Below, one piece after another: positions 7,773-17,123 of a stretch of 64,000 nt of DNA. The first letter of the stretch is position 1. Each line of letters begins with the position of its first letter. This DNA comes from an uncultured Flavobacteriaceae bacterium (GTDB lineage Bacteria > Bacteroidota > Bacteroidia > Flavobacteriales > Flavobacteriaceae): the NCBI GenBank assembly GCA_947500575.1, contig CANMSI010000005.1, positions 1-64,000 of the forward strand, read 5' to 3'. A program made the position numbers and the translations under genes. A model generated the notes under the pieces. The model saw nothing but the letters and a program-made list of their open reading frames with translations. It was not told the DNA's origin and ran no database searches.

Positions 7773-8330
7773 GAAGACAATGGCAACATGATATCCGACC
7801 TCAATAAGGGGATAACGGACATCGAGTACAACCATCTTAATCTTCCGACAAAAATAACTGTAACTGGCACAGATGCGGGAACGATTGACTATGTATATGA
7901 TGCCACGGGTTCAAAACTACAAAAAACAGTGAGTACAGGTACTATAACAGACTATGCAGGGAATTACATCTATGAAAATGGAAGCCTGCAATTCTTTAAT
8001 ACATCTGAGGGCTATGTAGAACCTGTCTTTGCGAGCGGCAGCGCGGCAATCTCATCCTTTAATTATACGTATCAATACAAAGACCATTTAGGAAACATAC
8101 GACTCTCATATACAGAGACTACCCCCACCACTGAGGTAGATGAGAATTATGAAACCAATATGGGAGGCTGGCTTATAAATAATCCTAGTAATACCACAAC
8201 AAGTTTAGAGAACGGAACCTTGAAAACCACGATCATTGATCGGTATCACATAATCGACAGATATATAGACACCACTCCTGGAGAACATCGATATGGTAAA
8301 GCCCATATTGGTTGTGAGGGAAGAGGTTAA
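7773..8330 (+). pseudogene. Rhs orphan tip, 5'-truncated front part ending in a frameshift
   Basis: Rhs-type coding sequence begins abruptly: an in-frame TAG at 7770-7772 precedes E-D-N-G-N-M-ISDLNKG, which is the middle of a YD repeat. Bases 7851-7927 are identical to 1-77 of the window. The frame then carries YD-repeat and KDHLGNIRLSYTE sequence and stops at 8328-8330, while homology continues in the next frame from about 8269-8293. The piece has no promoter or start of its own, as expected of a silent orphan module that can recombine into a full-length Rhs gene upstream. Confidence 0.7.
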
Positions 8331-9462
8331 TGGGGTTTGGCAGAATGCCGATCAGCAATTAATCTCCTTAACAACAAATGGAGATTACCAGTTAGCGCAG
8401 GCAATTACAGGAGAACGAGTCCGGATTTTCTTCCAAAAAGCAAGCGCAAGCGATCATGAAACAGCTACTTCTTTTAAAATAGATAATTTTAGAGTTAGTA
8501 GGTCTTTATTAGTAATCAACGAAGAAAACAACTACTATCCTTTTGGCCTTAAACATAAAGGGTATAATAATGCCCTCACAGGAAGAAATCATAAGTACGG
8601 TTTTGGAGGAAAAGAAGAACAAGAGGAAGTAGGGCTTGAATGGATAGATTTTGGATGGAGAAATTATGAGGCATCTTTAGGTAGGTGGATGAATATTGAC
8701 CCTCTGGCTGAGGAATATATGGATTATTCTCCCTTTAATTCCATGATGAATAATCCATTAAGTTTTATTGACCCAGATGGAAGAGCAGCGCTTTGGGTAC
8801 CAAAAGTTAATGATGATGGCACTACTACCTATGTCGCGGAAGAAGGAGATAGTGCAGACTCATTATCTGAACAATATGGCATTGATCAGAAACAAGCTGA
8901 AAAAATTACAGGAACTACTGGTGATACAGAGATTACTGAAGGAACTGAGGTTTCAGGAGAACAAGTTGAACAAGTAACAGGAAGTGATGTATTAAAACTA
9001 GATCTAGCATCAAAACAGGCTAAAGGGAAAGAAGGAGAGCAGAGAATTTTTGATCAGTTTCTTTTTGCCAGAGATTACGAAGTATCTAAAGGGGGTGTTA
9101 CTTTAAACGCAGGAGATTTTTATTCCAATCTTGGCTCCGTTAAGACTGGGCATGGCGGTGCTGGACTAGATGGGACAGCTTCCTTAACGGTTGATGGTAC
9201 AACTTTTGACGTTTTGTTTGATATATATCTGCAAGGTGGAAACGGATTAGGTAAGAGTAGATCAACTCTGAATATATCGGTTGCTCCTAGGAGAAATGCG
9301 CAATATGGAACTCCGTTGGGAAATCCAACTGACATACTTTTGTTTCCTTCTTATAAAGACAGAGATAGTTACGACAGGCCTAGTGCTCCCTCATATTTAG
9401 GTTCGTTGCCAAAGTACTCAAATCTGCTCTCCAAAAGAGTCAAAAAGTTTACAAAAAAATAA
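8293..9462 (+). CDS. Rhs-associated core domain and C-terminal tip of unknown activity (orphan module)
   Basis: This is the downstream part of the frameshifted orphan. It contains NNYYPFGLKHKGYNNALTGR, the LGRWMNIDPLAEEYMDYSPF segment and the boundary NPLSFIDPDGRA. A LysM-like stretch follows (TYVAEEGDSADSLSEQYGID) and then a tip of about 190 residues that I cannot assign. The tip lacks an obvious HExxH or HNH motif; it ends in a basic segment. The annotated ATG at 8293 is only the first Met after the shift. A lipoprotein immunity candidate follows 5 bp downstream. Rhs identity is certain; the tip's activity is unknown. Confidence 0.82.
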   Translation: MVKPILVVREEVNGVWQNADQQLISLTTNGDYQLAQAITGERVRIFFQKASASDHETATSFKIDNFRVSRSLLVINEENNYYPFGLKHKGYNNALTGRNHKYGFGGKEEQEEVGLEWIDFGWRNYEASLGRWMNIDPLAEEYMDYSPFNSMMNNPLSFIDPDGRAALWVPKVNDDGTTTYVAEEGDSADSLSEQYGIDQKQAEKITGTTGDTEITEGTEVSGEQVEQVTGSDVLKLDLASKQAKGKEGEQRIFDQFLFARDYEVSKGGVTLNAGDFYSNLGSVKTGHGGAGLDGTASLTVDGTTFDVLFDIYLQGGNGLGKSRSTLNISVAPRRNAQYGTPLGNPTDILLFPSYKDRDSYDRPSAPSYLGSLPKYSNLLSKRVKKFTKK

Positions 9463-9467
9463 GAAAA

Positions 9468-10064
9468 ATGAAAAAGAAAATCTTCAATATTGGTTTAACT
9501 ACCCTTGTATTTGTTTTAGTTTCTTGCAGTGATAAATATTTGAGAATCACAAAGAAATATGAAAAGTGCATTGATTATAGTGTATTATCGAAGAGAGAGT
9601 CTTGGGGTTTCTTTTTAGAACAAGGCACAAAAGATACTTTTCTGAACTTTGAAAATTATCTTTTAATAAAAGGACACATAAAAGCTAAAACTAAAGAAGA
9701 ATACAGAAAATTAGTTGATGACGTTGTAGCATCTCCAGAGAAGTATGTTGATATATTTAATCACATGAATTACCACGATCAATATGTTGATCAGCGAATT
9801 ATATTCAACCCAGATCTGGTTTTACTTTATTGTCCTTCGAATATTCTTGAGAAGGAAAATAATGATGTTTTATCAAAACAGCTGGAAATTATGCAACATG
9901 TATTAGATACAAGTTATGGGGATGGTAAGAGTGTTAATCAACTTTTTGAAATTACACCATCTGAAAATTTTGAATATTTAGGTTACAGGATTCCAGCAAT
10001 TTATATGATTATACTTAAGGTAACTCAATTTCATTTACCCAAACCTGGAAGTGCCACGAATTAA
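9468..10064 (+). CDS. Lipoprotein, candidate immunity protein for Rhs tip 2
   Basis: A 198-residue protein with a signal peptide ending in LVSC, so probably a lipoprotein. No family is recognised. It starts 5 bp after the Rhs tip stop, in the same arrangement as the lipoprotein behind tip 1, which also has 198 residues but no visible sequence similarity. Acting as immunity to the adjacent tip is inferred from position. Confidence 0.65.
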   Translation: MKKKIFNIGLTTLVFVLVSCSDKYLRITKKYEKCIDYSVLSKRESWGFFLEQGTKDTFLNFENYLLIKGHIKAKTKEEYRKLVDDVVASPEKYVDIFNHMNYHDQYVDQRIIFNPDLVLLYCPSNILEKENNDVLSKQLEIMQHVLDTSYGDGKSVNQLFEITPSENFEYLGYRIPAIYMIILKVTQFHLPKPGSATN

Positions 10065-10150
10065 AGGATTATAAGAATTTGAGGAGATAATCTCTCACTC
10101 CGATCATTTAGTAAACAGAGTCATTTTGAAAAATGTCTTTAAGTATTTGA

Positions 10151-10188
10151 AAACCAGTAATTAGAAAATATCTTTTTGCTGGTTTTTT
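10151..10188 (+). terminator. Intrinsic terminator
   Basis: AAACCAG (10151-10157) pairs with CTGGTTT (10179-10185) across a long loop and is followed by a T-run. It ends the tip 2 / immunity unit. Confidence 0.5.
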
Positions 10189-10269
10189 GTTGCCCTAAGC
10201 ACAGGGATTTTCTTGTAACAAATTTGAAAATCCATTTTTGGGGATAAGGAAATATGCTATATTTAAAGT

Positions 10270-10440
10270 ATGAATGAGAAATTTTACAACGGAGATAAAG
10301 AAGTAACCCAAGAAGAATTTGAAAAAGAACGCCAACTTGTTATAACGGAGCGTATCAAAGAGGCAGAAAATGATGATAATTTAATCGATGATGAGGATTT
10401 AGATTATTATTTGAGTGAATTAGAAAAGATGGAAGAATAA
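10270..10440 (+). CDS. Small acidic antitoxin-like protein (ParD-like position)
   Basis: A 56-residue ORF (MNEKFYNGDKEVTQEEFEKE..., ending YYLSELEKMEE). It is strongly acidic and helical. It lies 5 bp upstream of a RelE/ParE-type toxin gene, the standard place and size for the cognate antitoxin. I do not recognise a ribbon-helix-helix signature, so the family is open. Confidence 0.65.
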   Translation: MNEKFYNGDKEVTQEEFEKERQLVITERIKEAENDDNLIDDEDLDYYLSELEKMEE

Positions 10441-10445
10441 CATAG

Positions 10446-10889
10446 GTGGATTATAAAATTAAATACACAAAAGAAGCCGTTTCTGAACTAAACAAAGCAC
10501 TAACTTGGTATAGGTCTAAGGATTTAGATTTAGGTCAAAAATTTAAAAATGCCTTCCGTAAAATACGTGTTCAAATAAAAGAAAATCCACAAATATTTAA
10601 AATAGTCGAAACAGATCACAGAAGAGCGATTTTAGGTTCTTCTTTTCCATTTACAGTTCATTATTTAGTTGATGATAAAACACAAACAATAAAGATTATT
10701 GGTGTATTCCATCAAAGTAAGAATATTGAATTAGTTAAAGAGAAAATTAAGATTAGAAAAATCCATGAACTCAAACATGAAAAAACTCAAAGGTTTGAAG
10801 AAAGAAAAAATCAATTGAAGCAAATTCGTAAAAGACAAGAATTAGAACAAGATATTGAGCGAACCAGAGATAAAGGTTTGGAGCGCTAG
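10446..10889 (+). CDS. RelE/ParE-family toxin with a charged C-terminal extension
   Basis: A 147-residue protein that starts with GTG. Residues 1-95 follow the ParE/RelE pattern: IKYTKEAVSELNKALTWYRS, then KIRVQIKENPQIF, and the closing strand pair TVHYLVDDKTQTIKIIGVFH. Such toxins poison gyrase or cleave mRNA on the ribosome. The last ~50 residues are an unusual, very charged helix (QLKQIRKRQELEQDIERTRD) beyond the normal family length of about 95-105. It forms an operon with the acidic protein 5 bp upstream. It sits between two Rhs tips and may stabilise the array. Confidence 0.8.
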   Translation: MDYKIKYTKEAVSELNKALTWYRSKDLDLGQKFKNAFRKIRVQIKENPQIFKIVETDHRRAILGSSFPFTVHYLVDDKTQTIKIIGVFHQSKNIELVKEKIKIRKIHELKHEKTQRFEERKNQLKQIRKRQELEQDIERTRDKGLER

Positions 10890-11012
10890 TCAAAAACGGA
10901 TAGAAGTTCCAAATGGAAGATTCTTATCAAAAGAAAACGTTCTTTAAAAATACTGTAATAAAGTAGGAAACAGGTTTGATTTTTTAGCAAAATAGCAAAA
11001 AAAACCCTCTTA

Positions 11013-11864
11013 GGTTACTATCCATTTGGCTTAAAGCATAAAGGGTATAACACTGGAATTACTGGGAGAGATCATAAGTTTGAGTTCCAAGGACAAGAGA
11101 TAACTGAAGGCTTAGGTTATAATATGTACGAATTCGAACTGAGGCATTATGATGCTGCTATTGGAAGATTTGTTACAACCGACCCTTATGAACAATTTAT
11201 GTCGCCCTATATTGCTATGGGTAACAATCCCATAGTATCCTTTGACCCAGACGGTGGAAACTGTTTTGATATAAATGGAAATTCAATTGCATGCCCTAAC
11301 GATGATTTACATGATGAGTTTCGTGATAACCCTGATAATCACATCACAATTTTAGACGCAGCAGGCGGTGTTGCTGAACATCCCAATAATAAACAAGAAA
11401 ACGATAGCGAAATATTGGATGCGGATAAAGTAAAGGTAGTCCAAGCTAAAAAGTTCTTTGATGCTCATACGGACGATTTAGCAAAAGTTACCGTATTAAC
11501 CGCTGGAGCTATAGCTCTTTCTGACGGCCCAGCACCTGTTGCAGACGTTCCCGCAGCCGGAACTCTTATAAGTGGACTAGCTTTAGTAGCACTACTTCAA
11601 GCAACAGAAAATTTTGTTAATACAAATCATGGCCTATTAGAAGGACTCTTTGATGCTGCTTCTGATAACAGTAAAAATGAAAGACATGGTGATAAAAATG
11701 CTGAAAGTAAAGTTGAAAGGCAGTTAGCTGAATTAGAGGCGCAATTACAAACAGCAACAGGTAATGCTAAGAAAAAAATAAAACAGAAAATCCAAAATAT
11801 TAAAAAAACTGCAAGGGATAATAAAAAAGGAGAATCCCATAACCAAAAAACGAAAAAAAGGTAA
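11013..11864 (+). CDS. Rhs orphan tip 3 (5'-truncated) with charged C-terminal domain
   Basis: Rhs core sequence begins without a start near 11013 (LGYYPFGLKHKGYNTGITGR); the first in-frame ATG is at 11124. The core continues through IGRFVTTDPYEQFMSPYIAM to the boundary NPIVSFDPDGG. The tip has a hydrophobic stretch at about 100-145 of the ATG-started frame (VTVLTAGAIALSDGP, LISGLALVALLQA) and then a lysine-rich helical end (RQLAELEAQLQTATGNAKKK). The toxin activity is not recognised. The immunity candidate follows 4 bp later. This is another silent orphan module. Confidence 0.78.
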   Translation, partial: GYYPFGLKHKGYNTGITGRDHKFEFQGQEITEGLGYNMYEFELRHYDAAIGRFVTTDPYEQFMSPYIAMGNNPIVSFDPDGGNCFDINGNSIACPNDDLHDEFRDNPDNHITILDAAGGVAEHPNNKQENDSEILDADKVKVVQAKKFFDAHTDDLAKVTVLTAGAIALSDGPAPVADVPAAGTLISGLALVALLQATENFVNTNHGLLEGLFDAASDNSKNERHGDKNAESKVERQLAELEAQLQTATGNAKKKIKQKIQNIKKTARDNKKGESHNQKTKKR

Positions 11865-11868
11865 AGTT

Positions 11869-12288
11869 ATGATTATGTATTTTATACCGTTTGATTGTAT
11901 TGGAGATTTTGTTTTAAAATCGAAGATATCTAATTATACCAAGGATTTTCAATTTAATTATGTCCCAGCAGATGATACAACGGAATGGGAAACATATGAA
12001 GAACAGCATTTGAATCTTTCTATATACGTGGAAAATGAGATTATACAGTCTATCTCGTGTAACGAGGAATGTTTGTATAAAGGCAGGAATATCATAGGTA
12101 TGAACATTGACGAGTTTATGAGTTTTTATAATATAGAACCCGTAGGTAAAGTAGATAAGTTATATATTAATGATGATGAAACTCAAGATATTTACGAATT
12201 TGATGATATAGGATTACAGGCATGGTGCAGTAAAGGTATTATTGTTACTGCTATAGTATCAATAGATGAAGAAAGTCAAAAGAAATAA
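11869..12288 (+). CDS. Candidate cytoplasmic immunity protein for Rhs tip 3
   Basis: A 139-residue acidic protein with no signal peptide, unlike the lipoproteins behind tips 1 and 2. It starts 4 bp after the tip stop. No family is recognised with confidence. The lack of a signal suggests that the matching toxin acts in the cytoplasm. Immunity is inferred from position. Confidence 0.65.
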   Translation: MIMYFIPFDCIGDFVLKSKISNYTKDFQFNYVPADDTTEWETYEEQHLNLSIYVENEIIQSISCNEECLYKGRNIIGMNIDEFMSFYNIEPVGKVDKLYINDDETQDIYEFDDIGLQAWCSKGIIVTAIVSIDEESQKK

Positions 12289-12308
12289 AATTCCCAGCTC
12301 CTAAGCCA

Positions 12309-12463
12309 CCGCTAGTTTATAACTAGTGGCCACAAGGTTGAAATTAAAGGCTAAAACCACTCATTAATTTGGGTGGTTTTGTTCTTAGCATAAAACATTA
12401 GTATTAAATTTGCAATACAGTGTTCATTTTCTTCCCCCAGCACCCCTAGTTTACATCTAGTGG
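12309..12463. repeat. Two related hairpins flanking a terminator
   Basis: CCGCTAGTTTATAACTAGTGG (12309-12329) and CCCCTAGTTTACATCTAGTGG (12443-12463) share the pattern CTAGTTTAnAnCTAGTGG and are palindromic. They look like the end hairpins of IS200/IS605-type or REP elements. No transposase lies between them. AAAACCAC/GTGGTTTT at 12353-12380 is a terminator for the immunity gene. Confidence 0.4.
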
Positions 12464-12531
12464 TTTTTCTTTCTGTAAGCAGATAGGCAAGCAAGAAGGA
12501 AGAAAAATTACCTTTATAAATAAAATAATAT

Positions 12532-12607
12532 GTCATTACGAGCAGCGTGAAGTAATCTGTTACTTTATAACTAGTATTTTACAGATTGCTTCGTTCCTCG
12601 CAATGAC
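12532..12607. repeat. REP/MITE-like inverted repeat, copy 1
   Basis: A 76-bp element with imperfect inverted ends GTCATTACGAG...CTCGCAATGAC, and AGTAATCTGT...ACAGATTGCT inside them. A second copy is at 35400-35475. Confidence 0.7.
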
Positions 12608-12630
12608 TAAAACAATTTTTAGATAAACAA

Positions 12631-12656
12631 AAAAGCCACCCCAAAAGGTGGCTTTT
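12631..12656. terminator. Bidirectional terminator after the susD-like gene
   Basis: AAAAGCCACC - CCAAAA - GGTGGCTTTT, a perfect 10-bp stem with A/T tails on both sides. It closes the SusCD operon on the minus strand. Confidence 0.8.
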
Positions 12657-12677
12657 CTATATCATAAATGAACTATC

Positions 12678-14012
12678 CTATTGATCATTTTCACTCAATG
12701 GAATAGGCAATACATTAAATACCTGATCTCCTGCTCTATCTATGGGTAAAGTAGCCGAAAGGTTGTAACGTCTTAAATCAAACATTCTATGGTTTTCTGC
12801 CCATAAAGAATAACGTCTTTGATTCAACATTTCTGTTGTTAAGGCATCTGCCGTTGCCATGCCCATATAATCAGGCAAGCTAGCTGCATTACGCACCACA
12901 TTTAAAGCCGTTTCTGCATCTCCTAGAGCACCGTTCAAAATACTGGCCTCTGCATACAACAAGATCAACTCTTCATTTCTAATCATATCTATAGGAGCTA
13001 TATTAGATTCATATAGTGCTGTTTGATTGGTTCCTGAAAGCATATCTTGTGTGGTAGGGTTTGCACGTACCGATGTTTTGGTGGTTACACGTGTATCTCC
13101 TGCCTCAGCATCTGCTATAAAAGAATCATGCACAATGATCTGATCTCCGTTGTTATCAGGAATCTTAAAAAGACCATTCGTAAAATCACCACTATCCAAA
13201 CTGTACACATGCTCTGGCCCTGCAGTGAGGTCACCCATTAAATCAAAATAAGAGGCATTTAGTGCGGTAATGGCGGCACCGCCATCTCCTGCGTATACAG
13301 CTGCCTCCGCAGCCGCTGCTCTATTAAATTGCATAAAAGTCGAAGGGGTATCAAAACCATCAAAACCAGCCAAGGAAAAGGCAAATTCTGTCCCCGCACT
13401 GCCTAAATCCGTTTGTGCTTGGTCTAATAAAGATCTAACTGCGGCTAAGGCAGCATCAAAATCCAAGACTGGACCTAGGTTTTCAGGATCTGATACATCC
13501 ACTCTTGCAACGTTGTACGATCTTAATATTTCTATAAGTTCATAGGCAATCACGGTTCTAGCGAAACCACGATAGCCAGCTTTTTGAGCATCCGTAACAG
13601 AAGTAGTGTTATCTAAAGATTCTAACAATATGTTGGCATTCTTTATGGAAACATACCTACCACCCCAAGGGGCTGTAGAATAGAAAGAGTTATTATCTAA
13701 AGAGGCCCCATTGGCACCTAATAAATCTCCTGTATTTCTAGGATCTGCATCAAAAAGATACAATTCCCTTGCCATGGTTCCAGAACCTGTTGTTTGGATG
13801 GCCAAGCTATTTCGCATCGCAGATTCCACTCCAACGACAAGGTTATTTAATTGATTCTGTGAAGCATCTGTGAGCACTCCCTCTAAACTAGGTCTGTTAG
13901 GATCTACTTGCTCATCAAAAGAACAAGAAGTACTACATAGTATTGCTAAAAAAGCAACTACCGCTATAGACCCTTTTGCTATATATCTGTTTTTTATTTT
14001 CATTGCTTTCAT
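12678..14012 (-). CDS. SusD/RagB family nutrient-binding outer-membrane lipoprotein
   Basis: A 444-residue lipoprotein (signal peptide ending in CSTSC) with the SusD layout: TPR-like helices, then the C-terminal SusD segment RNEELILLYAEASIL ... LNVVRNAASLPDY ... RRYSLWAENHRMFDLRRYN. SusD proteins bind substrate on the cell surface and form a lid over the SusC channel. The gene starts 3 bp after the susC-like gene. No glycosidase or regulator flanks the pair, so the substrate cannot be predicted. Confidence 0.93.
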   Translation of the reverse strand: MKAMKIKNRYIAKGSIAVVAFLAILCSTSCSFDEQVDPNRPSLEGVLTDASQNQLNNLVVGVESAMRNSLAIQTTGSGTMARELYLFDADPRNTGDLLGANGASLDNNSFYSTAPWGGRYVSIKNANILLESLDNTTSVTDAQKAGYRGFARTVIAYELIEILRSYNVARVDVSDPENLGPVLDFDAALAAVRSLLDQAQTDLGSAGTEFAFSLAGFDGFDTPSTFMQFNRAAAAEAAVYAGDGGAAITALNASYFDLMGDLTAGPEHVYSLDSGDFTNGLFKIPDNNGDQIIVHDSFIADAEAGDTRVTTKTSVRANPTTQDMLSGTNQTALYESNIAPIDMIRNEELILLYAEASILNGALGDAETALNVVRNAASLPDYMGMATADALTTEMLNQRRYSLWAENHRMFDLRRYNLSATLPIDRAGDQVFNVLPIPLSENDQ

Positions 14013-14015
14013 TTT

Positions 14016-16943
14016 TTAGAAATTAACATTTAAGTGCAAATAAAATTGTTTGGTACTTGGAAAAGGAGTTACCTCTATCCCTGACGACAAACCAGCACCA
14101 CCATTGGTAGAAGTTTCAGGATCATAACTACTGTAATCTGTAATAGTAAAGATATTTCTACCAGATACCCCAATCTTAATTCCGGTAATAGCATCACCAA
14201 AGACATCTATAGCACTTTGCGGAAGGTTGTAATATACAGCAGCTTCCCTTAATCTTAGGTAACCTGCTGGTTCTATAAAACGTGTAGCTACAAAACCTAA
14301 GGCAGCTCTATCCTGGCCCGCTTGTGTTTCTAAATCTGGAGTGGTTCCTCCTAAATCTGTTAGGAGTTTAGAAAGGTTAATATTTTCTCCTCCCTTTTTC
14401 CATTGTAATAGGAAATTAACGTTCCAATTTTTAGCAATGGTAAAGCTGTTATTAAAAGCCATTTGAAAATCGGGCTCTACGTTTCCAATTTGTGTAGGCA
14501 CTCCATCTACATTTCCTGCTAGTTGTGTAACTGGTTGTCCTTCCTCAATATAGAAAGTTCCTAGACCCAATCCAAAACCAGCCCCAGGCTGTGGAAAGGC
14601 AGGTACTTCTAAACGTGTTACCTCCGAACGGTTAAACCAAAAACTTAGATTGGCATTCCATGAGAAGTTTTCTGAACTGAAAGGATTGATACTAGCTCCT
14701 ATTTCCAAACCGTAGTTCTTTAAATCGGCCAAGTTGGTGGTCTCAGAAGCAAAACCAGATGAAGATGGCAGCGCTCTACTTAAAAGTAGATCATTTACAT
14801 TTCTATTGTAATATGAAACTTCTAAACCTAATTTTCCATCAAAAAGCCCAGCATCAAAACCTACTTCAAATTCTGTAGAAGTTTCTGGCTCAATATCAGG
14901 GTCTCCTTTTAAAGCGTTAATGGAAGATCCTCCATTACCGCCAATACCTACTTGGTTTAAGCCGGTAAAGGCAGAACCAAACCCACCTGACGAACCTGTT
15001 TCACCATAGGCAGCTCTTAGCTTAAAAGTATTGACCAAACCTCCATCATTCCAAAAATCAAAATTGTTTAAGTTCACAGCTAATGAAGCTTTTGGAAAAC
15101 CATAAAACTCATTGGGATCTCCATTCAGTGTAGATTTATCTACCCTGTACCCTACAGTACCAATAAACTGATCTTTATAATTTCCTTCTAACTGTCCAAA
15201 ATATCCAAATTCTTTAATCGTAAAGGTATTCTGGGTAATAGCTTGTGCAGATCCTTGACTTAAATTTGTTTGATTGGGAATTAATTGAGTTGCTTGGTTA
15301 AATACCAAATCTGCTTGTTGTTCTAGATAAGAAATACCTGCTTGCGTTGTTAAGGCCAAATCTCCATCCATCGCATCCCGATTCCAAACCGCTATCCCTT
15401 GGTAGTTGTAGTTGGTAAAGTTATTCTTACCTACACCAATGAAGCCATTTTGATTTCCTCTTTGTGCCTGATGCGTTTCTGGTACGTATACATAGGTTTC
15501 ATTTGCTAAGAAATCTATACCCCCATTAAAGATTAAACGAACCCGATCTGTATCGCCCCGTAATAAATTGGTGGTAAACTTCATCCCTTGAATAAACCTA
15601 TTATTGGTGTCTTCATTCACTGCATTATCTCTTACAAAAATTGGATTACCCGTATAGTTTGGGTTGTCTGGATAGTTACCAGTTGCATCTGGAAATTGAT
15701 TGATCCATGGTCTCGTAAATGCCAAGGTATATCCATAACTCAATCCTCCTTCATTTTCATTTCCTGTAAAACTTCTACTAGAATTACTTCTTACAAAATT
15801 AGAAGAAGCGGAGAATTCAAAAGTATCTGAAATACGGTGATCTATGTTTGCTCTTAAGGAGAAACGTTCAAAACCAGTATTCTTTATAATACCAGCTTCG
15901 TCTCTATAGGAGGTTCCTACATAAAATTTTGTTTTTTCGTTTCCGCCACTAGCACTTAAACGCGTATCAGTAATAAAACCTGTTTCACCATAAATCTCAT
16001 CTTCATAATCAATAAGACCTCCATTGGCAATGGCCTGGTTGAACAAATCTACTTCGGCAGCTCCAAAAGCAGCTTCTACACTGGCCGCTGTCCAATTTCG
16101 TAATCCAAGTTTCTTAATAATGGTGTTAAAACCAGTATCCTGACTAAACTTAATAGCCGTTTTTCCTTGTTTACCACGCTTGGTCGTAATGATTACCACC
16201 CCAGCATTTGCACGTGTACCATAAATGGCTGCGGCAGAGGCACCTTTTAAGACCTCAATATTTTCAATATCGTTCGGGTCTAAATCAGCAATACGGTTAG
16301 AAGAGTTCTCTTCGTTCCCTCTGTTAGCTCCAGATGCAAAACGTAATCCTGATGGGATTTCCGCATTGTTTACATACACCCCATCTACAATATAGAGTGG
16401 TTGGTTGTTTCCATTGATGGAAGATATCCCACGAAGACGTAGTGCAAAACCACCACCTGGTGCTCCTGAAGAGGAGGTAATATTCACCCCGGTTAATTTT
16501 CCGTAGAGGGCTCCATCTAAAGTTGATTGCGCAGTTGTTCCTACCAGTTCTTCCGAGGAGACGGTGGCAACGGCATTGGCCAGATTACTTCGTTTAATAG
16601 AAGATCCTAAACCTGTTACAACAACCTCATCCAAACCAGTTGCTGACTCTTCCAAAGAAAGATTCAACGTGCTTGGTCCGGTAACTTCCATTTCTTTACT
16701 CTCATATCCCAGAGATGAGAATACTAAAGTAGCAGGAAAACTGTCTACCGTAATTTCATAATTTCCATCAAAATCTGATGTTGTCCCCGTAGACGTTCCT
16801 TTGATAACCACATTTACACTAGGTAAGGGTCCCCCGTAACTTGCGTCCGATATTTTTCCTTTCACCACCCCCTGAGCCAAAAGGCATATGGGTGCAAAAA
16901 GCAAAAATAACGACAGCATGTTCTTAAATAAGCTTTGTTTCAT
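14016..16943 (-). CDS. SusC/RagA family TonB-linked outer-membrane protein
   Basis: 975 residues: a signal peptide, a CarboxypepD_reg-like domain (about 25-105; GGPLPSVNVVIKGTSTGTTS, DFDGNYEI), a plug with the SusC-type motif LRGISSINGNNQPLYIVDG and NIEVLKGASAAAIYGTRANAG, then a 22-strand-type barrel ending in HLNVNF. It imports a ligand across the outer membrane using TonB energy together with the SusD-like lipoprotein 3 bp downstream. It is divergent from aspS. Confidence 0.95.
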   Translation of the reverse strand: MKQSLFKNMLSLFLLFAPICLLAQGVVKGKISDASYGGPLPSVNVVIKGTSTGTTSDFDGNYEITVDSFPATLVFSSLGYESKEMEVTGPSTLNLSLEESATGLDEVVVTGLGSSIKRSNLANAVATVSSEELVGTTAQSTLDGALYGKLTGVNITSSSGAPGGGFALRLRGISSINGNNQPLYIVDGVYVNNAEIPSGLRFASGANRGNEENSSNRIADLDPNDIENIEVLKGASAAAIYGTRANAGVVIITTKRGKQGKTAIKFSQDTGFNTIIKKLGLRNWTAASVEAAFGAAEVDLFNQAIANGGLIDYEDEIYGETGFITDTRLSASGGNEKTKFYVGTSYRDEAGIIKNTGFERFSLRANIDHRISDTFEFSASSNFVRSNSSRSFTGNENEGGLSYGYTLAFTRPWINQFPDATGNYPDNPNYTGNPIFVRDNAVNEDTNNRFIQGMKFTTNLLRGDTDRVRLIFNGGIDFLANETYVYVPETHQAQRGNQNGFIGVGKNNFTNYNYQGIAVWNRDAMDGDLALTTQAGISYLEQQADLVFNQATQLIPNQTNLSQGSAQAITQNTFTIKEFGYFGQLEGNYKDQFIGTVGYRVDKSTLNGDPNEFYGFPKASLAVNLNNFDFWNDGGLVNTFKLRAAYGETGSSGGFGSAFTGLNQVGIGGNGGSSINALKGDPDIEPETSTEFEVGFDAGLFDGKLGLEVSYYNRNVNDLLLSRALPSSSGFASETTNLADLKNYGLEIGASINPFSSENFSWNANLSFWFNRSEVTRLEVPAFPQPGAGFGLGLGTFYIEEGQPVTQLAGNVDGVPTQIGNVEPDFQMAFNNSFTIAKNWNVNFLLQWKKGGENINLSKLLTDLGGTTPDLETQAGQDRAALGFVATRFIEPAGYLRLREAAVYYNLPQSAIDVFGDAITGIKIGVSGRNIFTITDYSSYDPETSTNGGAGLSSGIEVTPFPSTKQFYLHLNVNF

Positions 16944-17090
16944 ATTCGTATATTTATTTAGTCGTTCTTGTTAAAAATACAGAAGATTTATTAAATCTTT
17001 GTTAAATACTCAAACTTTGTAAGCAAATTCTACTTAAAAAATTGATAACGAGAATACTAACTTATGTTTTCTGCTTAGCCTGATTGTTCT

Positions 17091-17098
17091 TACATTTG
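17091..17098 (+). promoter_or_regulatory. -7 element of the aspS promoter
   Basis: TACATTTG matches the Bacteroidota TAnnTTTG box 26 bp before the aspS start. No clear -33 TTTG is visible. Confidence 0.5.
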
Positions 17099-17123
17099 CG
17101 GCTATTATTAGAAGTTATTTTTC

